Positions 31,383-39,408 are shown, counted from the stretch's first letter. The stretch is DNA of 64,000 nucleotides from Streptococcus mitis SK564 (GCF_000148525.1 NZ_AEDU01000009.1:36638-100637); one strand, 5' to 3'. The notes: generated by a model not told the origin, from the sequence alone. Numbers and translations are program-made.

Positions 31383-32173
31383 TATAAGCCCTCCATGTAA
31401 GCTATAACCGACTGGTCCTTATGGTGACCAATCACAGTCTTTGCTAATTCTAAAATTTCAGGTCGTGCATTTTCAGGAGCTACAGGATGTCCCACAACCT
31501 GCATCATATGCAAGTCATTTAGATTGTCTCCAAAAGCCATAACCTGATCCATTGTGATGCCAAGTTTTTTAGCCAATTCAACAATGGCCACTCCCTTATC
31601 GACATAGTCCAGAACAATATCAATGGATTCAAAGCCAGTTGTCATAGCCTTAACACCAGGAACATGTTCATTGACCCAAGCTTCACCAGCTTCCAGCGTT
31701 TCTTCTGTGAAGTTAGTCGTAAATTTGAAAATATCATCTGTAATATCTTCCAGACTCGCTACTTTTTGGATATTTTCATTATAGTGCTGACTCACTTTTA
31801 AATAGGTCTCATCAACCGTATCTAGCACATAAGAGCCTTTTTCCCCCGTCAAGAGCAGTTTATTGATGTCTACATAAGGTGACGTTTTCAGCTTTTCAAA
31901 AGTCGTCAGATAAAAGTCACGAGACATAGTCGCTTCATACAAATCCTGACCTTGATACTCTACCAAACTGCCATTTTCCGCGATGAAAATAATATCATCA
32001 CGTACATCAGCAAATAATTTTTCTAAGGATAGAAATCCGCGCCCTGAAGCTACCGCAAAGTAAATCCCTTTTTCCTTGTAGGAAACCAAGAGAGACTTGA
32101 GGCGGTCCATATCAAAGCGTCCTTTCTCATCTAGGAAGGTTCCGTCCATATCCGTTGCTACTAGTTTAATCAT
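31382..32173 (-). CDS. Cof-type HAD-IIB phosphatase, formerly next to smc
   Basis: A 263-residue HAD phosphatase with DMDGTFLDEKG (motif I) and GDNLNDLHMMQVVG (motif IV). I place the start at ATG 32173 (MIKLVATDMDG), because the longer TTG reading overlaps its own ribosome binding site. A copy of its first codons remains at 44581-44597 next to the smc stop, showing that this gene once began immediately after smc. It now has its own extended -10 promoter at the island edge. Confidence 0.88.
   Translation of the reverse strand: MIKLVATDMDGTFLDEKGRFDMDRLKSLLVSYKEKGIYFAVASGRGFLSLEKLFADVRDDIIFIAENGSLVEYQGQDLYEATMSRDFYLTTFEKLKTSPYVDINKLLLTGEKGSYVLDTVDETYLKVSQHYNENIQKVASLEDITDDIFKFTTNFTEETLEAGEAWVNEHVPGVKAMTTGFESIDIVLDYVDKGVAIVELAKKLGITMDQVMAFGDNLNDLHMMQVVGHPVAPENARPEILELAKTVIGHHKDQSVIAYMEGL
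32154..32170. repeat. Direct repeat, left copy, flanking the island
   Basis: GTTGCTACTAGTTTAAT, identical to 44581-44597. On the minus strand it encodes the IKLVAT start of the HAD phosphatase. The two copies are 12.4 kb apart and bracket the IS66 element and the biosynthetic cluster. Confidence 0.85.
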
Positions 32174-32209
32174 AAATTCTTCATACTCCAATTAATAAAT
32201 CCATCTTCT

Positions 32210-32218
32210 ATTATACCA
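32210..32218 (-). promoter_or_regulatory. Extended -10 promoter of the displaced HAD-HAD-ftsY operon
   Basis: TGGTATAAT on the minus strand (TATAAT at 32210-32215), about 37 bases before the HAD start codon. No good -35 is seen. It would restore transcription of genes cut off from the rnc-smc promoter by the insertion. Confidence 0.6.
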
Positions 32219-32231
32219 TAGAAAAAGCAAA

Positions 32232-32262
32232 TAGCGCCTAATCCATTTGAGATTAGACGCTT
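32232..32262 (-). terminator. Hairpin at the island's left edge
   Basis: AGCGCCTAATC pairs with GATTAGACGCT (plus-strand reading), one mismatch, with a T-rich stretch following on the minus strand. It would stop read-through from the IS or cluster before the HAD promoter. Confidence 0.6.
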
Positions 32263-32355
32263 GATAAACATAAGCGCGTCATAACAAGGTATCTATCATT
32301 CATGGAAGACCTCCTGTATACTATTAGTAAAGTAAAACTATTGGAGGATATTGTA

Positions 32356-32540
32356 ATGCCACAACCTATTGTTCCTGTAGAGGTTCCACAATCTCATCGT
32401 TTTGATTCTAAAAAGAGAAATGATCTTCTGCTTACAGTTCGTATTGGAAAGCTTGAACTCAGTTTTTTCAAGCTCTCAATCAAGAAATGATAGAAAAACT
32501 TTTGGATAAGGTGTTGCTCTATGGCAATTCATCTATCTAG
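32356..32540 (+). pseudogene. tnpA: IS66 tnpA, frameshifted
   Basis: Starts MPQPIVPVEVPQSH after a GGAGG box. The frame breaks in a run of six T at 32463-32468; adding one T restores the C-terminal FFQALNQEMIEKLLDKVL, which then overlaps tnpB as in other IS66 elements. As it stands the product stops at 32490. Confidence 0.65.
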
Positions 32541-32871
32541 CCTAGGGCAGGTCTATCTCGTTTGTGGGAAAACCGATATGAGACAAGGCATTGATTCACT
32601 AGCTTATCTCGTTAAAACCCACTTTGAATTAGATCCCTTTTCAGGTCAAGTCTTTCTCTTTTGTGGTGGACGTAAAGACCGCTTTAAAGCCCTTTACTGG
32701 GATGGTCAGGGATTTTGGCTACTTTATAAACGCTTTGAGAACGGTAAACTGACTTGGCCAAGTACAGAAAAGGATGTCAAAGCTCTCACACCTGAACAAG
32801 TAAACTGGCTTATGAAAGGCTTTTCTATCACTCCCAAAATAAATTCATCAGAAAGTCGTGATTTCTATTGA
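32521..32871 (+). CDS. tnpB: IS66 accessory protein TnpB (Orf2)
   Basis: A 116-residue intact protein with the IS66 Orf2 signature: VYLVCGKTDMRQGIDSLA near residue 12, FLFCGGRKDRFKALYWDG near 46 and LLYKRFENGKLTWP. TnpB is needed for IS66 transposition but is not the DDE transposase. It is the only undamaged gene in the element. Confidence 0.9.
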   Translation: MAIHLSSLGQVYLVCGKTDMRQGIDSLAYLVKTHFELDPFSGQVFLFCGGRKDRFKALYWDGQGFWLLYKRFENGKLTWPSTEKDVKALTPEQVNWLMKGFSITPKINSSESRDFY

Positions 32872-32891
32872 AATGAGGACTTTCTTTTTAG

Positions 32892-32998
32892 TATAGTGAA
32901 TTGAAATAAGATATGAACATCTCTATCAGGAAAGTCAAATTAATTTATAGAAATATTTTAGCAGTCAAGGTGTACTGTTATAGATTCAATACACTATA
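32892..32998. repeat. RUP element (107 bp)
   Basis: Exactly 107 bases bounded by TATAGTGAATTGAA and its near-perfect inverse TTCAATACACTATA (13 of 14 positions). Size, ends and TA-type flanks match the pneumococcal RUP element, thought to be mobilised by IS630-Spn1 transposase and often found inside other insertion sequences. It sits between tnpB and tnpC. Confidence 0.85.
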
Positions 32999-33029
32999 TA
33001 ATAAAGTTAGGAAATAAGGAGGAAAGTCT

Positions 33030-34637
33030 ATGGGAGAAGATTGAAAATCATTCAACAACAGAGTGCTATAATTGATAGTCTCACCAATGAACTTGCCCTT
33101 CTGCGTGAACAAGTGGCTTATCTAACGCAAAAGCTCTATGGAAAATCCTCTGAGAAAAGTGTTTGCCCCTCTGGACAACTCAGTCTTTTTGAGGAGGAAC
33201 AAAATCTGGAAGAAGACTCTGACTTACCCAGTTGAAAGAGAAGAAATCACCTACAAACGTAAGAAAGTTAAAGGGAAACGTCAATCTCTTCTTGCCCAAT
33301 TTAATTCAGAAGAAGTTCATCATCGCTTAGAGGTCTGCATTTGCCCTAACTGTCAGGGAGAGCTAAAAGAAATTGGAGCGAGCCTTCAAGGACAAGAATT
33401 GGTCTTTATTCCTGCGCAATTAAAAAGAGTTGATCATATTCAACACGCTTACAAGTGCCAAGCATGCAGTAAGAATAATCCAAGTGATAAAATTGTAAAA
33501 GCTCCTGTCCCTAAAGCCCCTTTGGCGCATAGCCTTGGCTCAGCCTCTATTATCGCTCACACCATCCATCAGAAGTTTAATCTGAAGGTACCCAATTATC
33601 GCCAAGAAGAAGATTGGGCTAAGATGGGTTTACCAATCACACGTAAGGAAATTTCTAATTGGCATATCAAGACGAGTCACTATTATTTGGAGCCCCTTTA
33701 TAATCTTTTACGAGAAAAGTTGTTAGAACAATCTCTTCTTCATGCGGATGAAACCTCTTATCGGGTTTTAGAGAGTGATAGCCATCTGACCTACTATTGG
33801 ACCTTTTTGTCAGGGAAAACTGAGGAACAAGGCATCACTCTTTACCATCATGATCAGCGTCGGAGTGGTTCGGTAGTACAAGAATTCCTAGGAGATTATT
33901 CTGGATATGTGCATTGTGATATGTTGCGGCAGTAACTTAGGACTTTAGTCCTCTAGTTCTGCCTATGCGATAGCAGTCCAAGGTTTAGGAGCAAGGCGAC
34001 GCTAAGCTTGGTAAACTGCGAACCGCTAGAAGCTTATCGTCAACTGGAAGAGGCTGAACTTGTTGGATGTTGGGCACATGTGAGAAGGAAGTTTTTTGAA
34101 GCGACCCCCAAGCAAGCAGATAAATCATCCTTAGGAGCTAAAGGTTTAGCTTATTGTGACCAGTTATTTGCCTTGGAAAGAGACTGGGAGGTTTTGCCAG
34201 CTGATGAACGACTACAGAAACGTCAAGAAGAGCTCCACCCCCTAATGGAAGACTTCTTTGCTTGGTGTCGGCGTCAGTCAGTTTTACCTGGTTCAAAACT
34301 AGGAAGGGCAATTGAATACAGTCTCAAGTATGAAGAAACCTTTAAGGCCATTTTGAAAGACGGGCATCTGGTCCTTTCCAATAATCTAGCTGAACGTGCC
34401 ATTAAATCATTGGTTATGGGACGTAAAAATTGGTTGTTTTCTCAAAGTTTTGAAGGAGCTAAAGCAACAGCTATTATTATGAGTTTGTTGGAAACAGCTA
34501 AACGTCATCAACTAAATAGTGAAAAATATCTATCCTATCTTCTAGAATGTCTTCCAAACGAGGAAACTCTCGTAAACAAAGAGGTTTTAGAGGTTTATTT
34601 ACCATGGATTAAAGTTGTACAAGAAAAGTGCAAATAA
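33030..34637 (+). pseudogene. tnpC: IS66 transposase tnpC, multiply disrupted
   Basis: Remnant of the DDE transposase. The ATG at 33030 is followed by a stop because one T is missing at about 33041. The frame shifts again near 33225-33235 (DLPS / PVEREEIT junction). About 107 bases of unrelated sequence interrupt it at about 33924-34030, between GYVHCDM and AYRQLEEAEL. Recognisable parts include the zinc-binding stretch CPNCQGEL...CQAC, LHADETSYRVLE and the final NNLAERAIKSLVMGRKNWLF. No active transposase can be made. Confidence 0.85.
33924..34030. repeat. Unidentified ~107-bp insertion inside tnpC
   Basis: Sequence unrelated to IS66, containing stop codons in all relevant frames and an imperfect hairpin (GGCAG...AGGAC / GTCCT...CTGCC, 33928-33963). 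The limits are inferred from where the transposase protein resumes. It is close to RUP in length but lacks RUP ends. I do not recognise it. Confidence 0.45.
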
Positions 34638-34747
34638 GAAATCTCCAGATTAGGAACTGTCAATGAGTTCTCTAGTCTGGAGATTTTTCAATATACTTCG
34701 TTATTGGGCGCTTACAAAGATTATTACTAGATGTTTTGAATATATTC

Positions 34748-34999
34748 CTATTTTTCAGTTAAGACACCTAACACCAATAATTTTTTGATAATTTTTTCTA
34801 AATCTTTTTCGGCTTTCTTCTCCTTTACATCATAATTATTTAATATTTCTGCTAACAAATACTCCCTAGAGATTCCATTTCTGATGCTTTCCCAAATAAA
34901 TGGAGCAATACCTGTAAGGATGTGAACCTTATTATTATAAATTAGGAATAAATTGTTGTCCTGATATTTTTCAGTGACAAAAGGATTCTTTTCTAACAT
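34748..34999 (-). CDS. PqqD-like RiPP recognition element (RRE) protein
   Basis: An 83-residue PqqD-family winged-helix protein: a short beta part (NPFVTEKYQDNNLFLIYNNKVHIL split by turns) then the typical helices GIAPFIWESIRNG, YLLAEILNNYDV and a final KKLLVLGVL. Stand-alone PqqD/RRE proteins hold the leader of a ribosomal peptide for the modifying enzymes, as in PQQ and lasso-peptide pathways. Its presence beside a 24-residue peptide gene is the strongest evidence that the cluster makes a peptide-derived product. A GGAGAGGAG box precedes the ATG. It is the last gene before the IS66 element. Confidence 0.75.
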   Translation of the reverse strand: MLEKNPFVTEKYQDNNLFLIYNNKVHILTGIAPFIWESIRNGISREYLLAEILNNYDVKEKKAEKDLEKIIKKLLVLGVLTEK

Positions 35000-35081
35000 T
35001 CTTAGTTCTCCTCTCCTTTTGATGATTTAAATTACAATATTTTAATAAAAAACTTTATTTCACTAATGCCACAAAATAGAT

Positions 35082-35912
35082 TTATTCTGTGTATTGCGCA
35101 ATTAATTTTTCGCACTCTAAGTTTATTTTTTGACATTCTTTTAATACTATGACTGTCTTAGCCTTTAAACTTAGTTCATCCGAAAAATCAATCTGATTGT
35201 ATGATATCACCATTGATTCACTTAAGCTGATATTCAGCTGGTTAGATTTCTCAAGTCTGTGTATTTTTTTAATTAACCATTTTTTATTTGGATTAGTCTC
35301 ACCAAAAAGTGAAAGGTAGGAACTAATGCAGTCTTCTAACAAAGACAATGCCATATATAGAGAAGTGTCATATGCTCCTTCTTCAAAAGCTCCTTGAATA
35401 TCTGTAACTCTAATACTATAATACATCCTCACTCCTAGAGGGACAATCAAATTATACTTGTTATAGTCTATAGAATTTTTTAATTTTCTAAAAAATTCTA
35501 CTCCACCAAGTGGTTGCGCAAATTTTAATCGATGAAAAAAATCATAATAAGGACTATATTTCGATCCTTGTCCTCTATTAACAAGCTCTGCATAATTCTG
35601 GATAGCATCTACTTCATGTAACTCAATGTCATAATCAACCTCTCTATATGTAATCGTTAACATTCTTTTATGTTCACGTTTGAATAATGAAAAATCTTGA
35701 TTTTGATTGACAAAACTTGTTAGAACTTGATCATCAATTCTATTTAAAATTATGAATATATCTATATCAGAGCGACTATTACCAAAACCTTCAAAAATTG
35801 AACCTGCAACAAATACTGTATTTATATTAAGAATATTGAATTCCTCGTAGATACTAAATCTCGATAATAAATTTTCTGCTAATTTTTTAGCATTATTATT
35901 TAAATGATTCAT
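35082..35912 (-). CDS. Minimal nucleotidyltransferase-like protein (Pol-beta superfamily)
   Basis: A 276-residue protein. Residues 30-50 hold the catalytic motif AGSIFEGFGNSRSDIDIF (GS...G..SDID, two metal Asp), and the third carboxylate is in DYDIELHEV near 95. The C-terminal half is helical, as in kanamycin-nucleotidyltransferase and HEPN-associated proteins. Such enzymes transfer NMP to small molecules, proteins or RNA. Nucleotidyltransferases of this class also occur in some Firmicutes lasso-peptide clusters. The start codon overlaps the CPBP stop (TAATG). The acceptor is unknown. Confidence 0.75.
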   Translation of the reverse strand: MNHLNNNAKKLAENLLSRFSIYEEFNILNINTVFVAGSIFEGFGNSRSDIDIFIILNRIDDQVLTSFVNQNQDFSLFKREHKRMLTITYREVDYDIELHEVDAIQNYAELVNRGQGSKYSPYYDFFHRLKFAQPLGGVEFFRKLKNSIDYNKYNLIVPLGVRMYYSIRVTDIQGAFEEGAYDTSLYMALSLLEDCISSYLSLFGETNPNKKWLIKKIHRLEKSNQLNISLSESMVISYNQIDFSDELSLKAKTVIVLKECQKINLECEKLIAQYTE

Positions 35913-36550
35913 TAAAACACCTCGTTCTTTTGTTTTTTGCTATAAAGGTACATTCTATAATTAGTAACAAACCAAGGTATATTACACAATACATGGAAAA
36001 TAATTGAATAAATAATATTATGTGTAAAATAGTATATTAGAAATGAGAATAAAGATAGGATGAATAGTTTCAAGTGAAATGTTATATCATTACTCTGTCC
36101 AATATAATGAGCTAGATTAAACAATAAAGTTGTTAGTAAAAAGATAATCAATATTTCCTTTATAGAGCCTGTGATTGGGATTGTTCCTCTATAAAACAGT
36201 TCCTCTATAAGAGGCATCACGGTAACCTCGCTAAAACGTGATAATAATTGTTCTTTCCTGACCTCCCCAAAATATGAAAATATTGCAGGATTATTTGAAT
36301 AAGATAAATTTTTAAAATCAATAAGAATATATATGATACTTAAAATAATTGGTAATAAAATCATATAATTTATAAAAAAACTATATGATGGATACTTTAT
36401 AATAAGAAATATAGCTAGATATGGAATATTAATACTTAATATCCTGACAATACGTAAAAGTAAATCACCTCTAATTTTGCTTTGAATTTGATAAGATAGA
36501 GGCAAAGCAATCCAAAATACAACAATTATTGCTAAAACTAGTCTAATCAA
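35912..36550 (-). CDS. CPBP family intramembrane metalloprotease (cluster)
   Basis: A 212-residue membrane protein with about six hydrophobic segments and the full CPBP motif set: EELFYRG near residue 120 (EExxxR), FNLAHYIG (FxxxH) and HNIIYSIIFHVLCN (HxxxN). It could cleave the peptide precursor or give self-immunity. I prefer the TTG start at 36550, six bases after AGGAG. An ATG at 36586 is in frame but lies in the 3' arm of a terminator hairpin and has no ribosome binding site. Confidence 0.75.
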   Translation of the reverse strand: MIRLVLAIIVVFWIALPLSYQIQSKIRGDLLLRIVRILSINIPYLAIFLIIKYPSYSFFINYMILLPIILSIIYILIDFKNLSYSNNPAIFSYFGEVRKEQLLSRFSEVTVMPLIEELFYRGTIPITGSIKEILIIFLLTTLLFNLAHYIGQSNDITFHLKLFILSLFSFLIYYFTHNIIYSIIFHVLCNIPWFVTNYRMYLYSKKQKNEVF

Positions 36551-36570
36551 TGATTTCTCCTGTTTTTTAA

Positions 36571-36612
36571 AAAAAGATAAAACCATCTTAAGTATTAGAC
36601 TTAAGATGGTTT
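36571..36612 (-). terminator. Intrinsic terminator (attenuator) behind the small peptide gene
   Basis: ACCATCTTAAG (36582-36592) and CTTAAGATGGT (36600-36610) form a perfect 11-bp stem with a seven-base loop; on the minus strand it is followed by TTTTATCTTTTTTT. It begins about 30 bases after the peptide stop codon and would set a high ratio of peptide mRNA to downstream CPBP, nucleotidyltransferase and RRE mRNA. Confidence 0.85.
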
Positions 36613-36640
36613 TTAAAATTAACTCTATAACACAATCCTG

Positions 36641-36715
36641 TTAAGCCTTAACATTAATTCCAGCTGCTGATTTTAACTCAGATACTTTAGGTGTTTGGTA
36701 TTTTTTCTTTGCCAT
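36641..36715 (-). CDS. 24-residue putative precursor peptide
   Basis: Reading starts MAKKKYQTPK, continues VSELKSAAG and ends INVKA. The ribosome binding site AGAAAGGAG lies eight bases before the ATG, a -35/-10 promoter lies about 60 bases upstream and a strong terminator follows. The segment YQTPKV fits the YxxPxL-like leader motif recognised by RRE proteins in lasso and related pathways. It has no Cys, no Trp and only Ser/Thr, Lys, Asn and the C-terminus as obvious modification points. It is about the size of PqqA. Not related to any peptide I can name. The gene is too short for standard gene callers. Confidence 0.75.
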   Translation of the reverse strand: MAKKKYQTPKVSELKSAAGINVKA

Positions 36716-36775
36716 ACACTATACTCCTTTCTAAAAATTAAGAACTACACTCTTATTATATATGATTACTATACA

Positions 36776-36804
36776 AGTATACTATAAATAGCAATAAAAG
36801 GCAA
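36776..36804 (-). promoter_or_regulatory. Promoter of the small peptide gene
   Basis: On the minus strand TTGCCT (36799-36804), 17-base spacer, TATACT (36776-36781). Transcription should start near 36769, giving a leader of about 53 bases. A second TATAAT-like box (about 36758-36763) lies nearer the gene without a clear -35. Confidence 0.65.
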
Positions 36805-36819
36805 GTCTTTCCGTTAATA

Positions 36820-37620
36820 TTAATAGAAATCGATACTACCATTTTTCCTTAAATGAGCCTCTCCAAGTTTTAGCACAACTATTGTAGTTAATATTATTAA
36901 AATATTAACTACTAAAAACACAAAGAAAATTGATGATATTTTTAGTAAGGATTGACCAATTAGTATTTCCCTTAGTAAAGAGATTGTATATGATAGAGGG
37001 AATAAGCTTCCAATAATTCTTACAAATTTTGGGGATATGCTCAAAGGTACTTGGACACCACTAAAAGTATCTTGTGGACCTTGAATTAATACAAATAATA
37101 ATGTCCCGTCTCGCATTATTATGAAAAAGCTTGCAATGAAGGCGGACCAAATCCATACCGCTACTATCATTATTATAATAGCTAACGTAATTTTAAGAAC
37201 GGAAATAAAATCCTTTTCGCTATATAAAAAAATACCTAAAATAAACAATAATATGAAAAACCATGAGTTACTCAAAACTAGTGAAAAACTTCTAATATAT
37301 ATCCACCTTATTTTGTTAATTGGAGCTAAAAATATTTGGCTTAATGTACCTTGAATTCTTTCCGAACCAAGACGCCATGAACTTTGCACAGCATTTGAAA
37401 ATAGTATAAAAACACAATAGCCTATAAAAATAAAATAATATAGCTGCTGTTCTGAATTAATATTGTCAATTTTTAATTTTTCAATAGGAAACAAACTCAA
37501 ATTATAAAACGTATGGATAAAAGAAAAAAGTGGCCAAATAATAAGTGAAAATAAATAGAAGCGATTTATACTATCGTTTAATAATGTTCTCCTCAATTCA
37601 GCCCTAAACATACTAATCAT
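36820..37620 (-). CDS. ABC-2 type transporter permease
   Basis: A 266-residue protein with about six membrane segments, starting MISMFRAELRRTLLNDS, typical of the permease of drug or peptide exporters. It overlaps the ATPase gene by eight bases and is the last gene before the peptide promoter. With the other permease (38614-39408) it would form a heterodimeric exporter, probably for the cluster's product or for immunity. Confidence 0.8.
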   Translation of the reverse strand: MISMFRAELRRTLLNDSINRFYLFSLIIWPLFSFIHTFYNLSLFPIEKLKIDNINSEQQLYYFIFIGYCVFILFSNAVQSSWRLGSERIQGTLSQIFLAPINKIRWIYIRSFSLVLSNSWFFILLFILGIFLYSEKDFISVLKITLAIIIMIVAVWIWSAFIASFFIIMRDGTLLFVLIQGPQDTFSGVQVPLSISPKFVRIIGSLFPLSYTISLLREILIGQSLLKISSIFFVFLVVNILIILTTIVVLKLGEAHLRKNGSIDFY

Positions 37621-38593
37621 CTTTATTCTCTTTCTTTAATTTAATTATAGCGTCTTCAAGAGACGGTTCAATTACTTGTAGTTTATTGAATTTGTACCCA
37701 TGTGACGTTAAAGTACTTAGCACTTCTGTAACCTCTCGATCTTTTAACTTCAGCCTAAATACACACTCTCCATCCACATCAGTTATTTCACTTTCGGGAA
37801 ATATATTATTCAGATTTAGTATAGACCGATCATCTGTACCAGTCTCGATAAGATTAATAATAACTTCCTTATCTAAAGAAAGCTTCTGCAGTACTTCGTC
37901 TTTCGTTCCTTCTAGTATAATTCTACCCTTGTTCAGTATATAAATATAATCACATAATTCTTCAGCTTCTGCCATATAGTGTGTTGTGAGCAAAACTCCC
38001 TTATTTTTATTATTAGCAATATCTTTAATTCTTTCTCTTAGATCCCTAGAAACACTAACATCTAATCCAATTGTAGGCTCATCTAGAAAGAGGTAGCTAG
38101 GATTGTTAAGTAATCCTTTAATGATTTGAAGACGCTGTTTCATTCCCTTCGAATATTGTTCAACTGGAATATCGCGACTTTCCCACAGACCGAACTCAAT
38201 TAGTAATGGTTCTGAGATACTTAATGCATCATCCCTCGATATATTATATAGCGAGGCAAAATATACAAGATTTTCAATAGCTGTAAGACGCCAATAAAGA
38301 TTTCGTTCACCACCGTTAATAACATTGATTTTTTTTCTTGTAAGAGCCAGGTCATCATTAATATCATTACCATCTAGTAAAATTTCTCCACTATCCGGTA
38401 GAAGCAATGTCGTCATCATTTTAATTAGAGTAGTCTTTCCTGCACCATTTTCACCCAAAACTCCTATAATTTTTCCTTTAGGTATATTTATTGATACATT
38501 CTTTACTGCATTCTTTTTAATTTTAGAACTGCTAAAAATTTTGCTTCTTTTTTTTATAACATAATGCTTACTTACATTTTTTACTTCTAACAA
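37613..38593 (-). CDS. ABC transporter ATP-binding protein (exporter type)
   Basis: A 326-residue ATPase with Walker A GENGAGKTTLIKMM near residue 50, signature YSKGMKQRLQI near 168, Walker B SYLFLDEPTIGLD and the H-loop in LLTTHYMAEAEELCDYIY. The C-terminal 90 residues are the extension seen in drug-export ATPases (DUF4162-like). The EGxQ-type signature replaced by SKGM is normal in this subgroup. It lies between two ABC-2 permease genes on the same strand. Confidence 0.88.
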   Translation of the reverse strand: MLEVKNVSKHYVIKKRSKIFSSSKIKKNAVKNVSINIPKGKIIGVLGENGAGKTTLIKMMTTLLLPDSGEILLDGNDINDDLALTRKKINVINGGERNLYWRLTAIENLVYFASLYNISRDDALSISEPLLIEFGLWESRDIPVEQYSKGMKQRLQIIKGLLNNPSYLFLDEPTIGLDVSVSRDLRERIKDIANNKNKGVLLTTHYMAEAEELCDYIYILNKGRIILEGTKDEVLQKLSLDKEVIINLIETGTDDRSILNLNNIFPESEITDVDGECVFRLKLKDREVTEVLSTLTSHGYKFNKLQVIEPSLEDAIIKLKKENKDD

Positions 38594-38613
38594 CTTTTAT
38601 CTCCCCTTATTTT

Positions 38614-39408
38614 TTAATATGAGATGTATCCAATAACTTTCTGCTCCACTTTCTTGTAGTAAAATAAACCAACAAGATAATATATTACTGCCCCTATCAA
38701 ACCTTTTAAAACCACATTAAATATGTCGTTATAAGTATAGTTAGAAGTCATAAGCATACGGATAAATTCTAGTGCATGAGTCAATGGAATAAGTTCACCA
38801 ATAAAGCTCAATGGTATTGGCAATATATGTCTTGGAAATGTTATACCTGATAATAAAAATATTACTACAAAGAGTGTATTTTGACTAAGAAATGTGTCTC
38901 GCAACCACAGCATAATATTAGAAAGTAACACTCCCATACAAAACGAAATAAGCGAAACATACACAGTTCCTAATATCCATACAACAGGAGATATACTTAA
39001 AATTTCCGCCCCTAACATCAAAGCAAGAAGGATTGTACACATACATTCTATACAAGTTCGTCCCAATTGTTCGATAAAAACCCCAAAGTAATATTTTCTA
39101 ACTTTATAAGGTGTTATTAGTAAACTTTCTAGAGTACCTTCTTTGACTTCTGTAATTAGCGACCTACCAACATTCATTAGAACCGCTACAGACACATTAT
39201 AAAATATCATTCCTATAGCAGCGTAGGTGAAGTAGTCTTTAATAAAATAACCAGAGCCAATCTTTGATTGATTAGTAAACATATAATTAGCTATCAACCA
39301 AAATACTATTAGTTGAAAAAATGCATCTAAGATTCTATTCAAAAATAAAGTAATTGGAAAGTATCTCTTGTACATTTGCCAATTTCGTTTAATTACAGCT
39401 AGAATCAT
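38614..39408 (-). CDS. ABC-2 type transporter permease
   Basis: A 264-residue membrane protein of about six segments, starting MILAVIKRNWQMYKRYFP and containing the ABC2_membrane core (NVGRSLITEVKEGTLESLLITPY). It is distinct in sequence from the other permease, so the pore is probably a heterodimer. Overlaps the upstream Nudix gene by four bases (ATGA). Confidence 0.82.
   Translation of the reverse strand: MILAVIKRNWQMYKRYFPITLFLNRILDAFFQLIVFWLIANYMFTNQSKIGSGYFIKDYFTYAAIGMIFYNVSVAVLMNVGRSLITEVKEGTLESLLITPYKVRKYYFGVFIEQLGRTCIECMCTILLALMLGAEILSISPVVWILGTVYVSLISFCMGVLLSNIMLWLRDTFLSQNTLFVVIFLLSGITFPRHILPIPLSFIGELIPLTHALEFIRMLMTSNYTYNDIFNVVLKGLIGAVIYYLVGLFYYKKVEQKVIGYISY

Larger units (their letters stand above)
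32270..34715 (+). mobile_element. IS66-family insertion sequence, inactive
   Basis: About 2.45 kb. The ends TAAGCGC...ATAAC (left, from 32270) and its inverted counterpart (right, ending GTTATTGGGCGCTTAC at 34715) match the GTAAGCG-type ends of IS66 elements; 14 of the first 20 positions agree. Inside are tnpA, tnpB and tnpC in the usual order. tnpA and tnpC are broken by several single-base changes and two roughly 107-bp insertions. I see no clear 8-bp target duplication outside the ends. Its right end lies only 32 bases past the stop codon of the last cluster gene. Confidence 0.8.

Noticed and set aside
32270..34715. Active IS66 able to mobilise the cluster
   Set aside because: tnpA and tnpC are both frameshifted and tnpC is also interrupted; no target duplication surrounds the cluster.
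36551..36586. ATG start for the CPBP gene at 36586
   Set aside because: It lies within the terminator stem without a ribosome binding site. The TTG at 36550 after AGGAG is better.
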